Source of the DNA: DATJMJ01 sp035503915
GTDB taxonomy: Bacteria > Actinomycetota > Acidimicrobiia > Acidimicrobiales > Palsa-688
NCBI GenBank assembly: GCA_035503915.1
Contig: DATJSU010000037.1
Span: forward strand, 186,001 to 250,000
Direction of reading: 5' to 3'
DNA: 64,000 nucleotides
The notes under the pieces are model-generated. The model made no database searches. It saw only the letters and a list, made by a program, of their open reading frames with translations, and was not told the origin of the DNA. Shown piece after piece: positions 14,740 through 22,035 of this stretch. Within the stretch, counting starts at the first letter, position 1. Each line of letters begins with the position of its first letter. Both the position numbers and the translations under genes were made by a program.

Positions 14740-17702
14740 GGGCGAAGCTTGACGAAGCCAAGCGCGAGGCACTTGGACGCGCGCTCGGCGTTGCGGTACG
14801 GGGCGAAGTTCGCTTCGATGCGGTCAACAGGGCTGCCTACGCGAGCGACTCTTCCAACTACCGCCAAGTCCCGCTCGGAGTCGTTTTTCCCCAAGACGAA
14901 GGGGATGTCCGCTCGACTGCCCGGTTGGCGGCCGAGGCGGGGGCGGCGCTCCTCGCACGGGGCGCCGGTACGAGCCTTGCGGGCCAGTGTTGCAACGAGG
15001 CTGTTGTGCTCGATATGTCCCGGCACATGCGCCGCATCCTCCAAATCGACCCTGAGGAGCGGGTCGCGCGCGTCGAGCCGGGCGTCGTCTTGGACGACCT
15101 GCGGCGCGAGGCTGAACGCCACGGGCTCACATTTGGCCCCGATCCCGCTACCCATGCCTGGTGCACCATCGGCGGGATGATCGGTAACAATTCTTGCGGC
15201 ACCCACGGGCTTTACGCCGGCAAGACTTCGGACAACGTCAAGGCTCTCCGGGTGGTGCTGGCAGGAGGAGAGCAGTTGGAGGTCGGGAGCTATGGGCCGG
15301 CAGCGCTCGACGAGACGCTGGAGGGCGGCGGCCGTCTTGGCTCGGTCCTCTCCGCCCTGATGGGGCTCCAGCAGCGCTATGGCGCGCTCGTCGCCGAGCG
15401 CTATCCCAGGATCCCCCGTCGGGTGAGCGGTTTCAACCTGGACGAGCTGTCTTCTGAGCGCGGCACACACGTCGCGAGGGCCTTGGTTGGCACAGAGTCG
15501 ACCTGCGCGTTCACGACCGAGGCAACTCTTCACCTTGTGACGAGCCCACCGGTGCGTTGCCTTGTGGTCCTCGGTTATCGCGATATCTACGCCGCTGCCG
15601 AAGCAGTGCCCGAGCTGCTTGAGCACTCCCTGCTTGCGTTGGAGGGCTTCGACCGCTCGCTCGTCGACCAGATGAACGCGCACGGGCTCAACCAGGCGGG
15701 CGTGGCCTTGCTCCCGCCAGGCAACGGCTGGCTATTGGCAGAGACCGGCGGGGCGAGCGAGGGCGAGGCGCGCTCAAAAGCACAAGAGCTGAAGGCCTCC
15801 CTGCCCGCCGGGGTGGGCGCCCGCGTCCTCGGGGAGAGCGAGGAGCAGCGGCTGCTTTGGGCGGTGCGAGAGTCTGGCCTTGGCGCAACGGCGATCCGGC
15901 TCGACGGGCACCACAATTACGAGGGCTGGGAGGACGGCGCCGTGCCTCCCGAGAGACTGGCTGAGTACCTGCGGGGGATCGAGGAGCTCTGGAAGCGCCA
16001 TGGCTACTCCGGCGCCTGGTACGGGCATTTTGGGCAGGGCTGCGTGCACACCCGCAATAATTTCGATTTTGCCAGCGCCGAAGGCCTAGCCAATTACCGC
16101 CGGTACGTGACTGCGGCAGCGGAGCTTGTCGTGACGCTCGGTGGTTCGCTTTCGGGAGAGCACGGCGACGGCCAGAGCCGTGCCGAGCTGCTCACAGCAA
16201 TGTTCGGCCCCGAGCTCGTCTCCGCATTTAGCGAGTTCAAGCGGATATGGGACCCCGAAGGGCTGATGAACCCGGGCAAAGTAGTTGACCCGTACCCCTT
16301 GGACGCCAACATCAGGTACGTGACGCTCAAGGACAAAGGGCGCCTCAAGCCTTCAGAGTTTGATTTCAAAGAAGATGCGGGCTCCCTCCTGCACGCTTCC
16401 TTGCGCTGCGTCGGGGTAGGGCGCTGCCGGCGCGAGGACACGGCAACGATGTGCCCGTCTTACCGGGCCACTCGGGACGAAGTCCACTCAACACGGGGCC
16501 GGGCGAGATTGCTCACCGAGATGTTCCAAGGCTCCCCGGTCCAGGAGAGCTGGCGCAACGAAGAAGTGCGCGAGGCGCTCGAGCTGTGCCTTTCCTGTAA
16601 GGCGTGCGCCGTTGACTGCCCGACCCACGTCGACATGGCGACGTACAAATCGGAGTTCTACTTCCACTACTACCGAGGTCGCCCGCGACCCCTTGCAATG
16701 TACGCAATGGGCCTTGTGCCTTGGGTATCGAGCGTTGCCACCTCGGCACCACCTGTTGCGTGGCTCGCGAACTCCGCGCTCTCAGGCGGCCAGACGGGGA
16801 AGGCGCTGCGTGCTGCGGCCGGCCTGGCGACGAACCGGGCGGTACCGCGCTTCTCGGCCGAAGGGGGTTTGCGCAAGTTGGCTCGCGCGGCAACGCCCCA
16901 CCCAGGTAGCGAGCGGGCGGACCGAGCTCCTGCCAGCACGACTGTGGTCGTTTGGCCCGATACGTTCACCGAATCGTTCCGGCCCCACGCCGGTACTGAC
17001 CTGGTGGGGGCGCTCGAAGCCTTGGGAGAGAGGGTCGCTGTGCCGACCAAATGGGCTTGCTGCGGCCGGACCTTGTACGACTTCGGCATGCTCAGGCTCG
17101 CTAAGCGGACGCTCCGCCGGCTCGTGAGCGTGCTGGAGCCCTGGGTGAGCGCCGGCATCCCGGTGGTAGTCCCGGAGCCGAGCTGCCTGGCGGCCTTCAG
17201 GGACGAGCTGCCATCGCTGCTCCCGGGCCAACTGTTGGCTGAGAAGCTCGCAAGCTTGGCACGAAGCCCCGCTGAGCATATCGTCGCGGCGGGCCATCTC
17301 GACCGCCTGAGCGCCCACCCCGGCAAGCCTCGGCCGATGAAGGCGGTCCTGCACCCCCATTGCCATCAAAGAGCTGTCATCGGCACCAATCCGGACCTCC
17401 AAGTCCTCTCGGCTCTTGGCTACGACGCTCGCCTCCTCGACGCTGGCTGCTGCGGTCTCGCCGGGTCGTTCGGGTTCAACGCCAAGCACGAGCCCGTTTC
17501 GCGCGCTATCGGGCGGGACTGGTGGCTGCCGAGGGTGAAACCTGCTCTCAGCCCTGGCGCCGACGGCCAAGAAGTGGCTTTTGTGGTGGATGGTTTCAGC
17601 TGCCAGACCCAGCTACTGCACCTCGCGCCGGAGCTCGTCCCACGTGTAACGGACCTGCCTTCGCTGCTCAGGCGTGCAACATATGGCCACCGCCGGCCCT
17701 GA
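14736..17702 (+). CDS. FAD-linked oxidase / Fe-S oxidoreductase fusion (YdiJ / D-2-hydroxyacid dehydrogenase type)
   Basis: 988 residues with two fused modules. The N-terminal PCMH FAD domain has 'LLARGAGTSLAGQ' and 'GGMIGNNSCGTHGLYAGKTSDN'; the FAD-oxidase C-terminal part ends at 'EHGDGQSRAELL' and 'WDPEGLMNPGKVVDP'. The second half has a ferredoxin-like pair of clusters: 'CVGVGRCRREDTATMCPSY' and 'CLSCKACAVDCPTH'. Two CCG-type cysteine motifs follow ('WACCGRT', 'AGCCGLAGSFGF'). Length and order match E. coli YdiJ-type proteins, which oxidise D-2-hydroxyglutarate or D-lactate and pass electrons to the respiratory chain. Coupling to sucCD favours a 2-hydroxyglutarate/2-oxoglutarate role; this is inference. 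Confidence 0.88.
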   Translation: MRAKLDEAKREALGRALGVAVRGEVRFDAVNRAAYASDSSNYRQVPLGVVFPQDEGDVRSTARLAAEAGAALLARGAGTSLAGQCCNEAVVLDMSRHMRRILQIDPEERVARVEPGVVLDDLRREAERHGLTFGPDPATHAWCTIGGMIGNNSCGTHGLYAGKTSDNVKALRVVLAGGEQLEVGSYGPAALDETLEGGGRLGSVLSALMGLQQRYGALVAERYPRIPRRVSGFNLDELSSERGTHVARALVGTESTCAFTTEATLHLVTSPPVRCLVVLGYRDIYAAAEAVPELLEHSLLALEGFDRSLVDQMNAHGLNQAGVALLPPGNGWLLAETGGASEGEARSKAQELKASLPAGVGARVLGESEEQRLLWAVRESGLGATAIRLDGHHNYEGWEDGAVPPERLAEYLRGIEELWKRHGYSGAWYGHFGQGCVHTRNNFDFASAEGLANYRRYVTAAAELVVTLGGSLSGEHGDGQSRAELLTAMFGPELVSAFSEFKRIWDPEGLMNPGKVVDPYPLDANIRYVTLKDKGRLKPSEFDFKEDAGSLLHASLRCVGVGRCRREDTATMCPSYRATRDEVHSTRGRARLLTEMFQGSPVQESWRNEEVREALELCLSCKACAVDCPTHVDMATYKSEFYFHYYRGRPRPLAMYAMGLVPWVSSVATSAPPVAWLANSALSGGQTGKALRAAAGLATNRAVPRFSAEGGLRKLARAATPHPGSERADRAPASTTVVVWPDTFTESFRPHAGTDLVGALEALGERVAVPTKWACCGRTLYDFGMLRLAKRTLRRLVSVLEPWVSAGIPVVVPEPSCLAAFRDELPSLLPGQLLAEKLASLARSPAEHIVAAGHLDRLSAHPGKPRPMKAVLHPHCHQRAVIGTNPDLQVLSALGYDARLLDAGCCGLAGSFGFNAKHEPVSRAIGRDWWLPRVKPALSPGADGQEVAFVVDGFSCQTQLLHLAPELVPRVTDLPSLLRRATYGHRRP

Positions 17703-18168
17703 TACCCCAGCCGTCCGTCTCTGCGGCCCTGACGAGGTCCTCGCACTGCGCCAGGCGGTCCTCCGGCCTCATCAGAGCCTCGAGGAAGTGCGTTTCAGCG
17801 GCGACTTGGCCCCCGACGCCGCTCACTTCTGCGCTCGCGGCCTCGGCGGCGAGATAGTGAGCATCGCATCGGTATGGCCCGAGGTGCCACCATGGTGCCA
17901 GGGCACCTGCCCGGCTTGGAGACTACGGGCGATGGCTACGGTGCCGACCTGGCGTGGCAAAGGCGTGGGTTCGGCTGTGCTCGCGGCCGCGATGAGCTAC
18001 GTACGCGAAAAGGGTGGAGGTCTGTTTTGGTGCAATGCCCGGCTGAAGGCAGCCGGTTTCTATGAGCGCGCGGGGATGTCAAGGGTCGGGGAGCCGTGGG
18101 AAGAGCCCGTCATCGGGCCTCATGTTGTGATGAGCACGGTCCTCGAGCCGTACACCGGGGACCAGTAG
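17683..18168 (+). CDS. GNAT-family N-acetyltransferase
   Basis: About 161 residues from ATG 17683, which lies inside the last codons of the preceding gene; an in-frame GTG at 17674 is an alternative. The acetyl-CoA loop appears as 'VPTWRGKGVGSAVLAAAMSY' (Q/R-x-x-G-x-G/A motif A). The C-terminal part, 'AAGFYERAGMSRVGEPW', is the standard GNAT beta-bulge region. The acceptor is unknown. It ends the sucCD operon by overlap with the FAD/Fe-S gene. Confidence 0.85.
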   Translation: MATAGPDTPAVRLCGPDEVLALRQAVLRPHQSLEEVRFSGDLAPDAAHFCARGLGGEIVSIASVWPEVPPWCQGTCPAWRLRAMATVPTWRGKGVGSAVLAAAMSYVREKGGGLFWCNARLKAAGFYERAGMSRVGEPWEEPVIGPHVVMSTVLEPYTGDQ

Positions 18169-18200
18169 GGCCATGGCCAAATGGGTAGGACCAAGAACCA

Positions 18201-19670
18201 GTGCAAGACAGCCCTGAAGTTTCACCGAAGAGGACTTTCGACCTCGTTGTTGTCTCCAACCGCCTGCCGGTCGAGCCCGCGCCCGACGGGGGTGCCCGCT
18301 GGCACGACAGCCCTGGTGGCCTCGTGTCGGCTTTGCGCCCTGTCATGGCCAAGAGCGGGGGCGCTTGGGTTGGCTGGGCCCCGGGAGTGCACGACGACGA
18401 GCAACCGGCCATCACCGGCGGCAGCACTATTGATGCCGACGGTGTCCACGCAGTGCCCGTGCGCCTGGGTGCCGAAGAAATCGTGAGCTATTACGAAGGG
18501 TTTTGCAATGCCACGCTCTGGCCGCTCTACCATGACGTGATCGCCCCACCCGTCTATTCGAGGCGCTGGTGGCATTCCTACGTGGCAGTAAACAGCCGCT
18601 TTGCCTCTGCCGTAGCCGCCTGCGCCGCCCCTGGCGCGACCGTATGGGCGCACGATTACCACTTGCAATTGCTCCCGGGCATTGTCCGCGACCTCCGGCC
18701 GGACTTGCGCATCGGCTTCTTCAACCACATACCGTTCCCGCCGTACGAGCTTTTCGCGCAGCTGCCATGGAGGGACCGAGTGGTCGAGGGGCTCCTCGGG
18801 GCGGACCTCATCGGGTTCCAGACCGCGCAAGGGGCAGCCAATTTCCTTCGCACCTGCCGACGGCTCACGCGCCACCACACCCAGGGTTCCCTGGTGAGGT
18901 TGCAAGCGCCTGGCGGGTCGTCGCGTTCCGCGCGAGTTGGGAGCTTCCCCATCTCAGTCGACGCGGCCGAGCTGAGCGCTCTTGCGCAAAGACCAGAGAC
19001 GGCTCAACGGGCGCGCCAGATCCGTGCCGAGCTCGGCGAGCCGCGGACTTTGCTGCTCGGGGTCGACCGTTTGGACTACACCAAGGGGCTTCTCCACCGC
19101 CTGCGCGCCTATGGCGAGCTCCTGGCCGGTTCGTGCCTCAGCCCTCCGGACACCGTGCTCGTGCAGGTGGCGAGCCCGAGCCGGGGTGAAGTCGAACAGT
19201 ACCGGCTGCTGCGCGAGGAGCTCGAGAGAGCAGTCGGGAGCATAAATGGAGATTTCAGCGAAGTTGGCCACCCCGCTGTCCATTACCTGCACCAGAGCTT
19301 CCCGAAAGAGGAAATGGTCGCAATGTACCTCGCCGCCGACGTCGCCTTGGTGACACCTTTACGTGACGGGATGAACTTGGTTGCCAAGGAGTACGTGTCC
19401 TCTCGCTTCGACGGAGGTGGCCGCTTGGTGCTTTCCGAGTTCACGGGAGCGGTGAAAGAGCTCGGTACCGGCGCCTATGTTTGCAACCCGCACGATATCG
19501 ACGCCATGAAAGACCAGGTAATGGCGGCAGTGCGCGCCCCTGAAGCGTCCGCTGTACGACGGATGAGGCGCATGCGCCAAAGGGTTTTCGAACATGACGT
19601 CCACCGCTGGGCGGCCGAGTTCCTCGGGGCGTTGGACCTCATCCGCAACGAAAACCTGCCAAGCTACTAG
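18201..19670 (+). CDS. otsA: Alpha,alpha-trehalose-phosphate synthase (UDP-forming)
   Basis: 489 residues, GT20 family. It joins UDP/GDP-glucose and glucose-6-phosphate to trehalose-6-phosphate, an osmoprotectant and mycobacterial-type glycan precursor. The N-terminal 'VVVSNRLPVE' and 'GGLVSAL' glucose-phosphate site, 'VWAHDYHLQLLPGI', 'GFFNHIPFPPYELF', and the C-terminal 'VDRLDYTKGLLHRL' and 'RDGMNLVAKEY' are all canonical. The GTG at 18201 is the first plausible start. The matching phosphatase otsB lies 38 kb away at 56.7 kb instead of adjacent. Confidence 0.96.
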   Translation: MQDSPEVSPKRTFDLVVVSNRLPVEPAPDGGARWHDSPGGLVSALRPVMAKSGGAWVGWAPGVHDDEQPAITGGSTIDADGVHAVPVRLGAEEIVSYYEGFCNATLWPLYHDVIAPPVYSRRWWHSYVAVNSRFASAVAACAAPGATVWAHDYHLQLLPGIVRDLRPDLRIGFFNHIPFPPYELFAQLPWRDRVVEGLLGADLIGFQTAQGAANFLRTCRRLTRHHTQGSLVRLQAPGGSSRSARVGSFPISVDAAELSALAQRPETAQRARQIRAELGEPRTLLLGVDRLDYTKGLLHRLRAYGELLAGSCLSPPDTVLVQVASPSRGEVEQYRLLREELERAVGSINGDFSEVGHPAVHYLHQSFPKEEMVAMYLAADVALVTPLRDGMNLVAKEYVSSRFDGGGRLVLSEFTGAVKELGTGAYVCNPHDIDAMKDQVMAAVRAPEASAVRRMRRMRQRVFEHDVHRWAAEFLGALDLIRNENLPSY

Positions 19671-19674
19671 TTTG

Positions 19675-20643
19675 GTGCCGCTCCAACCTGCCAAGTTTTG
19701 GCCGCCCATGCTGGCACAAGCAGCCCCGGCGGCAAAGGTACCCCCGCCTCTGGCAAGCCACCGAGGCGAATGGCTCTTCGAACCCAAAATGGACGGGTTG
19801 CGTTGTATAGCAGTGCGCAATGGCGGTGAAGTCAGTCTTTTGTCCCGCAACAACCTCCCCTTCAACGCTCGGTTCCCGAGGATTGTTGCGGCAGTCGCCG
19901 CTCTGCCTGTCGACAACGTTGTGCTCGACGGCGAGATTGTCGGTATGTCCCGAGGGAAGCCAGACTTTGGAGCGTTGCAGAAGGGCAGTGCCGAGCGTGT
20001 CGAGTACTGGGTCTTCGACCTGACTTGGTTGTTCGGGAAAGATCTTCGGCAGCTCCCGATCGAAGCGCGTAAGGCCCTGCTCGAAAAGGCTGTCCCCGAG
20101 AGCGCGGGCATTAAGGTTGTTAAGCAGCTGGAGGGTGACCCACATGGGCTTTTCGACGGCCTCTGCCAGCAAGGCTGGGAAGGGCTCATGGCGAAGCGGG
20201 TGGGCTCCACCTACCGCTCCGGCCGCGCGTCTGAGTGGTACAAGCTCAAGTGCGGCTGCCGCCAAGAGTTTGTCATCGGGGGTTTTACGGCTCCTGGCGG
20301 TTCGCGCAGCGCCTTCGGTGCGCTCCTGCTCGGCTATTGGGAGGCGGGCGAGCTGGCTTATGCTGGCAAAGTGGGCACTGGCTTCAACGAGGCGTCTCTC
20401 GGGGATCTCCTCGCAAGGATGCTTGGCATCGAGCGCCGCGAAAGCCCTTTCGCGGAGCGGGTCGGCGAGCGCGGCGCCCGCTGGGTGGAGCCCGAGCTCG
20501 TCGCTGAAGTGTCTTTCACGAACTGGACGGTGGAGGGGCGCCTTCGGCACCCGAGCTTCCTCGGGTTGCGCCCGGACAAGCCGGGCCGGGGCGTGGTCCG
20601 GGAGGATTGCGGCCCTGGGCGGAGCGGCCCGGGCCCGGTCTGA
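19675..20643 (+). CDS. ATP-dependent DNA ligase (LigC/LigD-ligase type)
   Basis: 322 residues from GTG 19675, four bases after the otsA stop; TTG 19672 or ATG 19708 are possible. The adenylation motif I 'EPKMDGLRC' places the catalytic Lys at residue 38. 'LDGEIVG' (motif III), 'WVFDLTWLF', 'EGLMAKRVGSTYRSGR' (motif IV) and 'WYKLKC' (motif V) follow. An OB-fold domain with 'GYWEAGELAYAGKVGTGF' completes the core. No Ku, polymerase or nuclease domain is fused or adjacent, so it is likely a LigC-like repair ligase additional to the NAD-dependent LigA. Confidence 0.93.
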   Translation: MPLQPAKFWPPMLAQAAPAAKVPPPLASHRGEWLFEPKMDGLRCIAVRNGGEVSLLSRNNLPFNARFPRIVAAVAALPVDNVVLDGEIVGMSRGKPDFGALQKGSAERVEYWVFDLTWLFGKDLRQLPIEARKALLEKAVPESAGIKVVKQLEGDPHGLFDGLCQQGWEGLMAKRVGSTYRSGRASEWYKLKCGCRQEFVIGGFTAPGGSRSAFGALLLGYWEAGELAYAGKVGTGFNEASLGDLLARMLGIERRESPFAERVGERGARWVEPELVAEVSFTNWTVEGRLRHPSFLGLRPDKPGRGVVREDCGPGRSGPGPV

Positions 20644-20693
20644 AAGCGCCTGCAAGTGGGTAATTGTCGGAGCAGCGCGAAGGAGGTATGAAG

Positions 20694-21293
20694 ATGGCTC
20701 TTGCGACCACGGTCTTGCGTATGGTGACGGGGGCAACGATGGCTGCCCACGGGCTCCAGAAGTTGACTTGTCTGCTCGGAGGAGGTGGCCCCGAGGCTGC
20801 CGGCAAGACGTTTGAGAAGCTCGGCTTCAGCTCGGGCAAGCAGTTCGCGATCGTTACCGGCGCGGCAGAGACGACGGGCGGTGCGTTGATGACGCTTGGC
20901 CTTGGTACGCCCCTTGCTTGTTCGATGGTGAGCGGGGTGATGTGCGGCGCCGTAGCCAGGGTGCATTACAAGAACGGGTTCTGGAACGCTCAGCGCGGGT
21001 TCGAGTACAACCTCCTCATTTTGGCAGCGACTTTTGAGGTCGCCGCCGCGGGGGGAGGTGCGCTCACCCTCGACGCGCTGCGCCGCAAGAGCCACAGGGG
21101 GTTCGCCTGGGCCGTGGCACAGCTGGCAGTGGGAGCAGGAGCGGCCTGGGCCGCCCTCGCCTTGGACGAGCGCCAAAGCAGCAACGAGCTCGCCCCAAGG
21201 TGGGCGACCAGTTCAGATGACAAGGGGCCCCGCCAGGAGGTTGACCTCACCGGTGACCCCGAGGCACGCGCTGGAGCCGACCCGGTACACTGA
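20694..21293 (+). CDS. DoxX-family membrane protein
   Basis: 199 residues from ATG 20694, preferred over ATG 20688 because the ribosome site AGGAGGT (20681-20687) directly abuts the latter but is 6 nt from the former. Four hydrophobic segments are visible. The DoxX signature 'AAHGLQKLTCLLGGGG' near the N-terminus and 'KNGFWNAQRGFEYNLLIL' are present. DoxX proteins sit in the cytoplasmic membrane and are linked to quinone or thiol redox homeostasis. The C-terminus is an extra charged tail of about 40 residues. It precedes infA by 64 nt on the same strand. Confidence 0.85.
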   Translation: MALATTVLRMVTGATMAAHGLQKLTCLLGGGGPEAAGKTFEKLGFSSGKQFAIVTGAAETTGGALMTLGLGTPLACSMVSGVMCGAVARVHYKNGFWNAQRGFEYNLLILAATFEVAAAGGGALTLDALRRKSHRGFAWAVAQLAVGAGAAWAALALDERQSSNELAPRWATSSDDKGPRQEVDLTGDPEARAGADPVH

Positions 21294-21357
21294 GGTGGCT
21301 GAAGAGCAGCTGGGAGAGGTGAGGGCTGCTCCGGACGGCTTTTAGGAGGAAGGACCG

Positions 21358-21594
21358 CTGTCTAACGCGAACGCCAATGCCAAAGAGCAGGCGATCCTGC
21401 TCGAGGGGACCGTCGTCGAGTCTCTCAAGAACGCAACCTTCAGGGTTAAGACCGATAACGGTCACGAGGTACTGGCGCATAACTCCGGCAAAATGCGCAT
21501 GCACCGCATCCGGGTACTACCTGGCGACAGGGTGCAAGTGGAGATAAGCCCGTACGACTTGAAACGTGGGCGTATCACCTACCGCTTCAAGTAG
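21358..21594 (+). CDS. infA: Translation initiation factor IF-1, apparent CTG start
   Basis: 78 residues if the CTG at 21358 is the start. The OB-fold sequence is unmistakable: 'AILLEGTVVESLKNATFRV', 'NGHEVLAHNSGKMRMHRI', 'LPGDRVQVEISPYDLKRGRI'. IF-1 binds the ribosomal A site during initiation. The frame is closed upstream by TAG at 21343. No in-frame ATG, GTG or TTG occurs before the internal Met codons at residue about 48, so CTG is the only start that gives a full-length protein. A strong AGGAGGA (21344-21350) sits 7 nt upstream. The usual neighbours rpmJ and rpsM are absent; a terminator follows. Confidence 0.93.
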   Translation: MSNANANAKEQAILLEGTVVESLKNATFRVKTDNGHEVLAHNSGKMRMHRIRVLPGDRVQVEISPYDLKRGRITYRFK

Positions 21595-21643
21595 AAGGCG
21601 CTTCTTCGGCGGGCCTGAGCCTGCTTTTGCGAACGAACGACTG

Positions 21644-21678
21644 AAAAAAGAAGGGGCACCTCTGGGTGCTCCTTTTTT
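21644..21678 (+). terminator. Intrinsic terminator after infA
   Basis: An 8-bp stem GGGGCACC / GGTGCTCC with one G-U pair, a short loop around TCTG, and a run of T residues follows about 50 nt after the infA stop. A matching A run on the 5' side makes it potentially bidirectional. Confidence 0.85.
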
Positions 21679-22035
21679 CGCGCCTCACAAGAGCGCCGCC
21701 CGGCTCGTCTGCCGCCTCAGCCGAGTACCCAAAAGGTGTAAAGAGAATAATACGGTATAAAGGCCATAAAATGGTCAGAGAAGTCATTACCAGAGCTGAA
21801 ATTGCTTTTCTGTCTTTGGTCACTTGACGCGGGTTGGTGCTTTCGTTTAGCTTCTAACAAAACCAGTACAGGCCGGTTACGCGGTAGTAGCTACTAGGTG
21901 CGCGAGGGCCAAAAACCTCGCACCTGGTGCCGGCTTGAGCCAACGGGCTAGTTTTGCGGCAAAAGCCGCGCGCCAACGGCCCGCCCATATCAGGGCGAGC
22001 ATTTTGGTACCTGGGGCTCGCAAATAGAGGGATTT
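21679..22035 (+). promoter_or_regulatory. AT-rich promoter region and structured leader of the NlpC/P60 gene
   Basis: No gene is supported here. Bases 21730-21860 are strikingly AT-rich for this genome. Bases 21880-22030 contain several hairpins: AGGTGCG-c-GAGG pairing with CCTCGCACCT (about 21896-21924), GCGGC-AAAA-GCCGC (21956-21969), and CGCCC/GGGCG (about 21982-21997). GAGGG at 22027 is the likely ribosome site. The leader is long enough for an RNA switch. I checked for the GGGGA-CC and GGGUGAAU cores of the c-di-AMP (ydaO) riboswitch and for the GEMM core, and found neither. Confidence 0.5.

Noticed and set aside
21566..21760. 64-codon frame over the infA terminator
   Set aside because: It runs out of frame through the end of infA and across the terminator, with no ribosome site or similarity.
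21840..22035. c-di-AMP (ydaO) or c-di-GMP (GEMM) riboswitch ahead of the NlpC/P60 gene
   Set aside because: The conserved aptamer cores were not found; only generic hairpins are visible, so it is listed as an unassigned leader.
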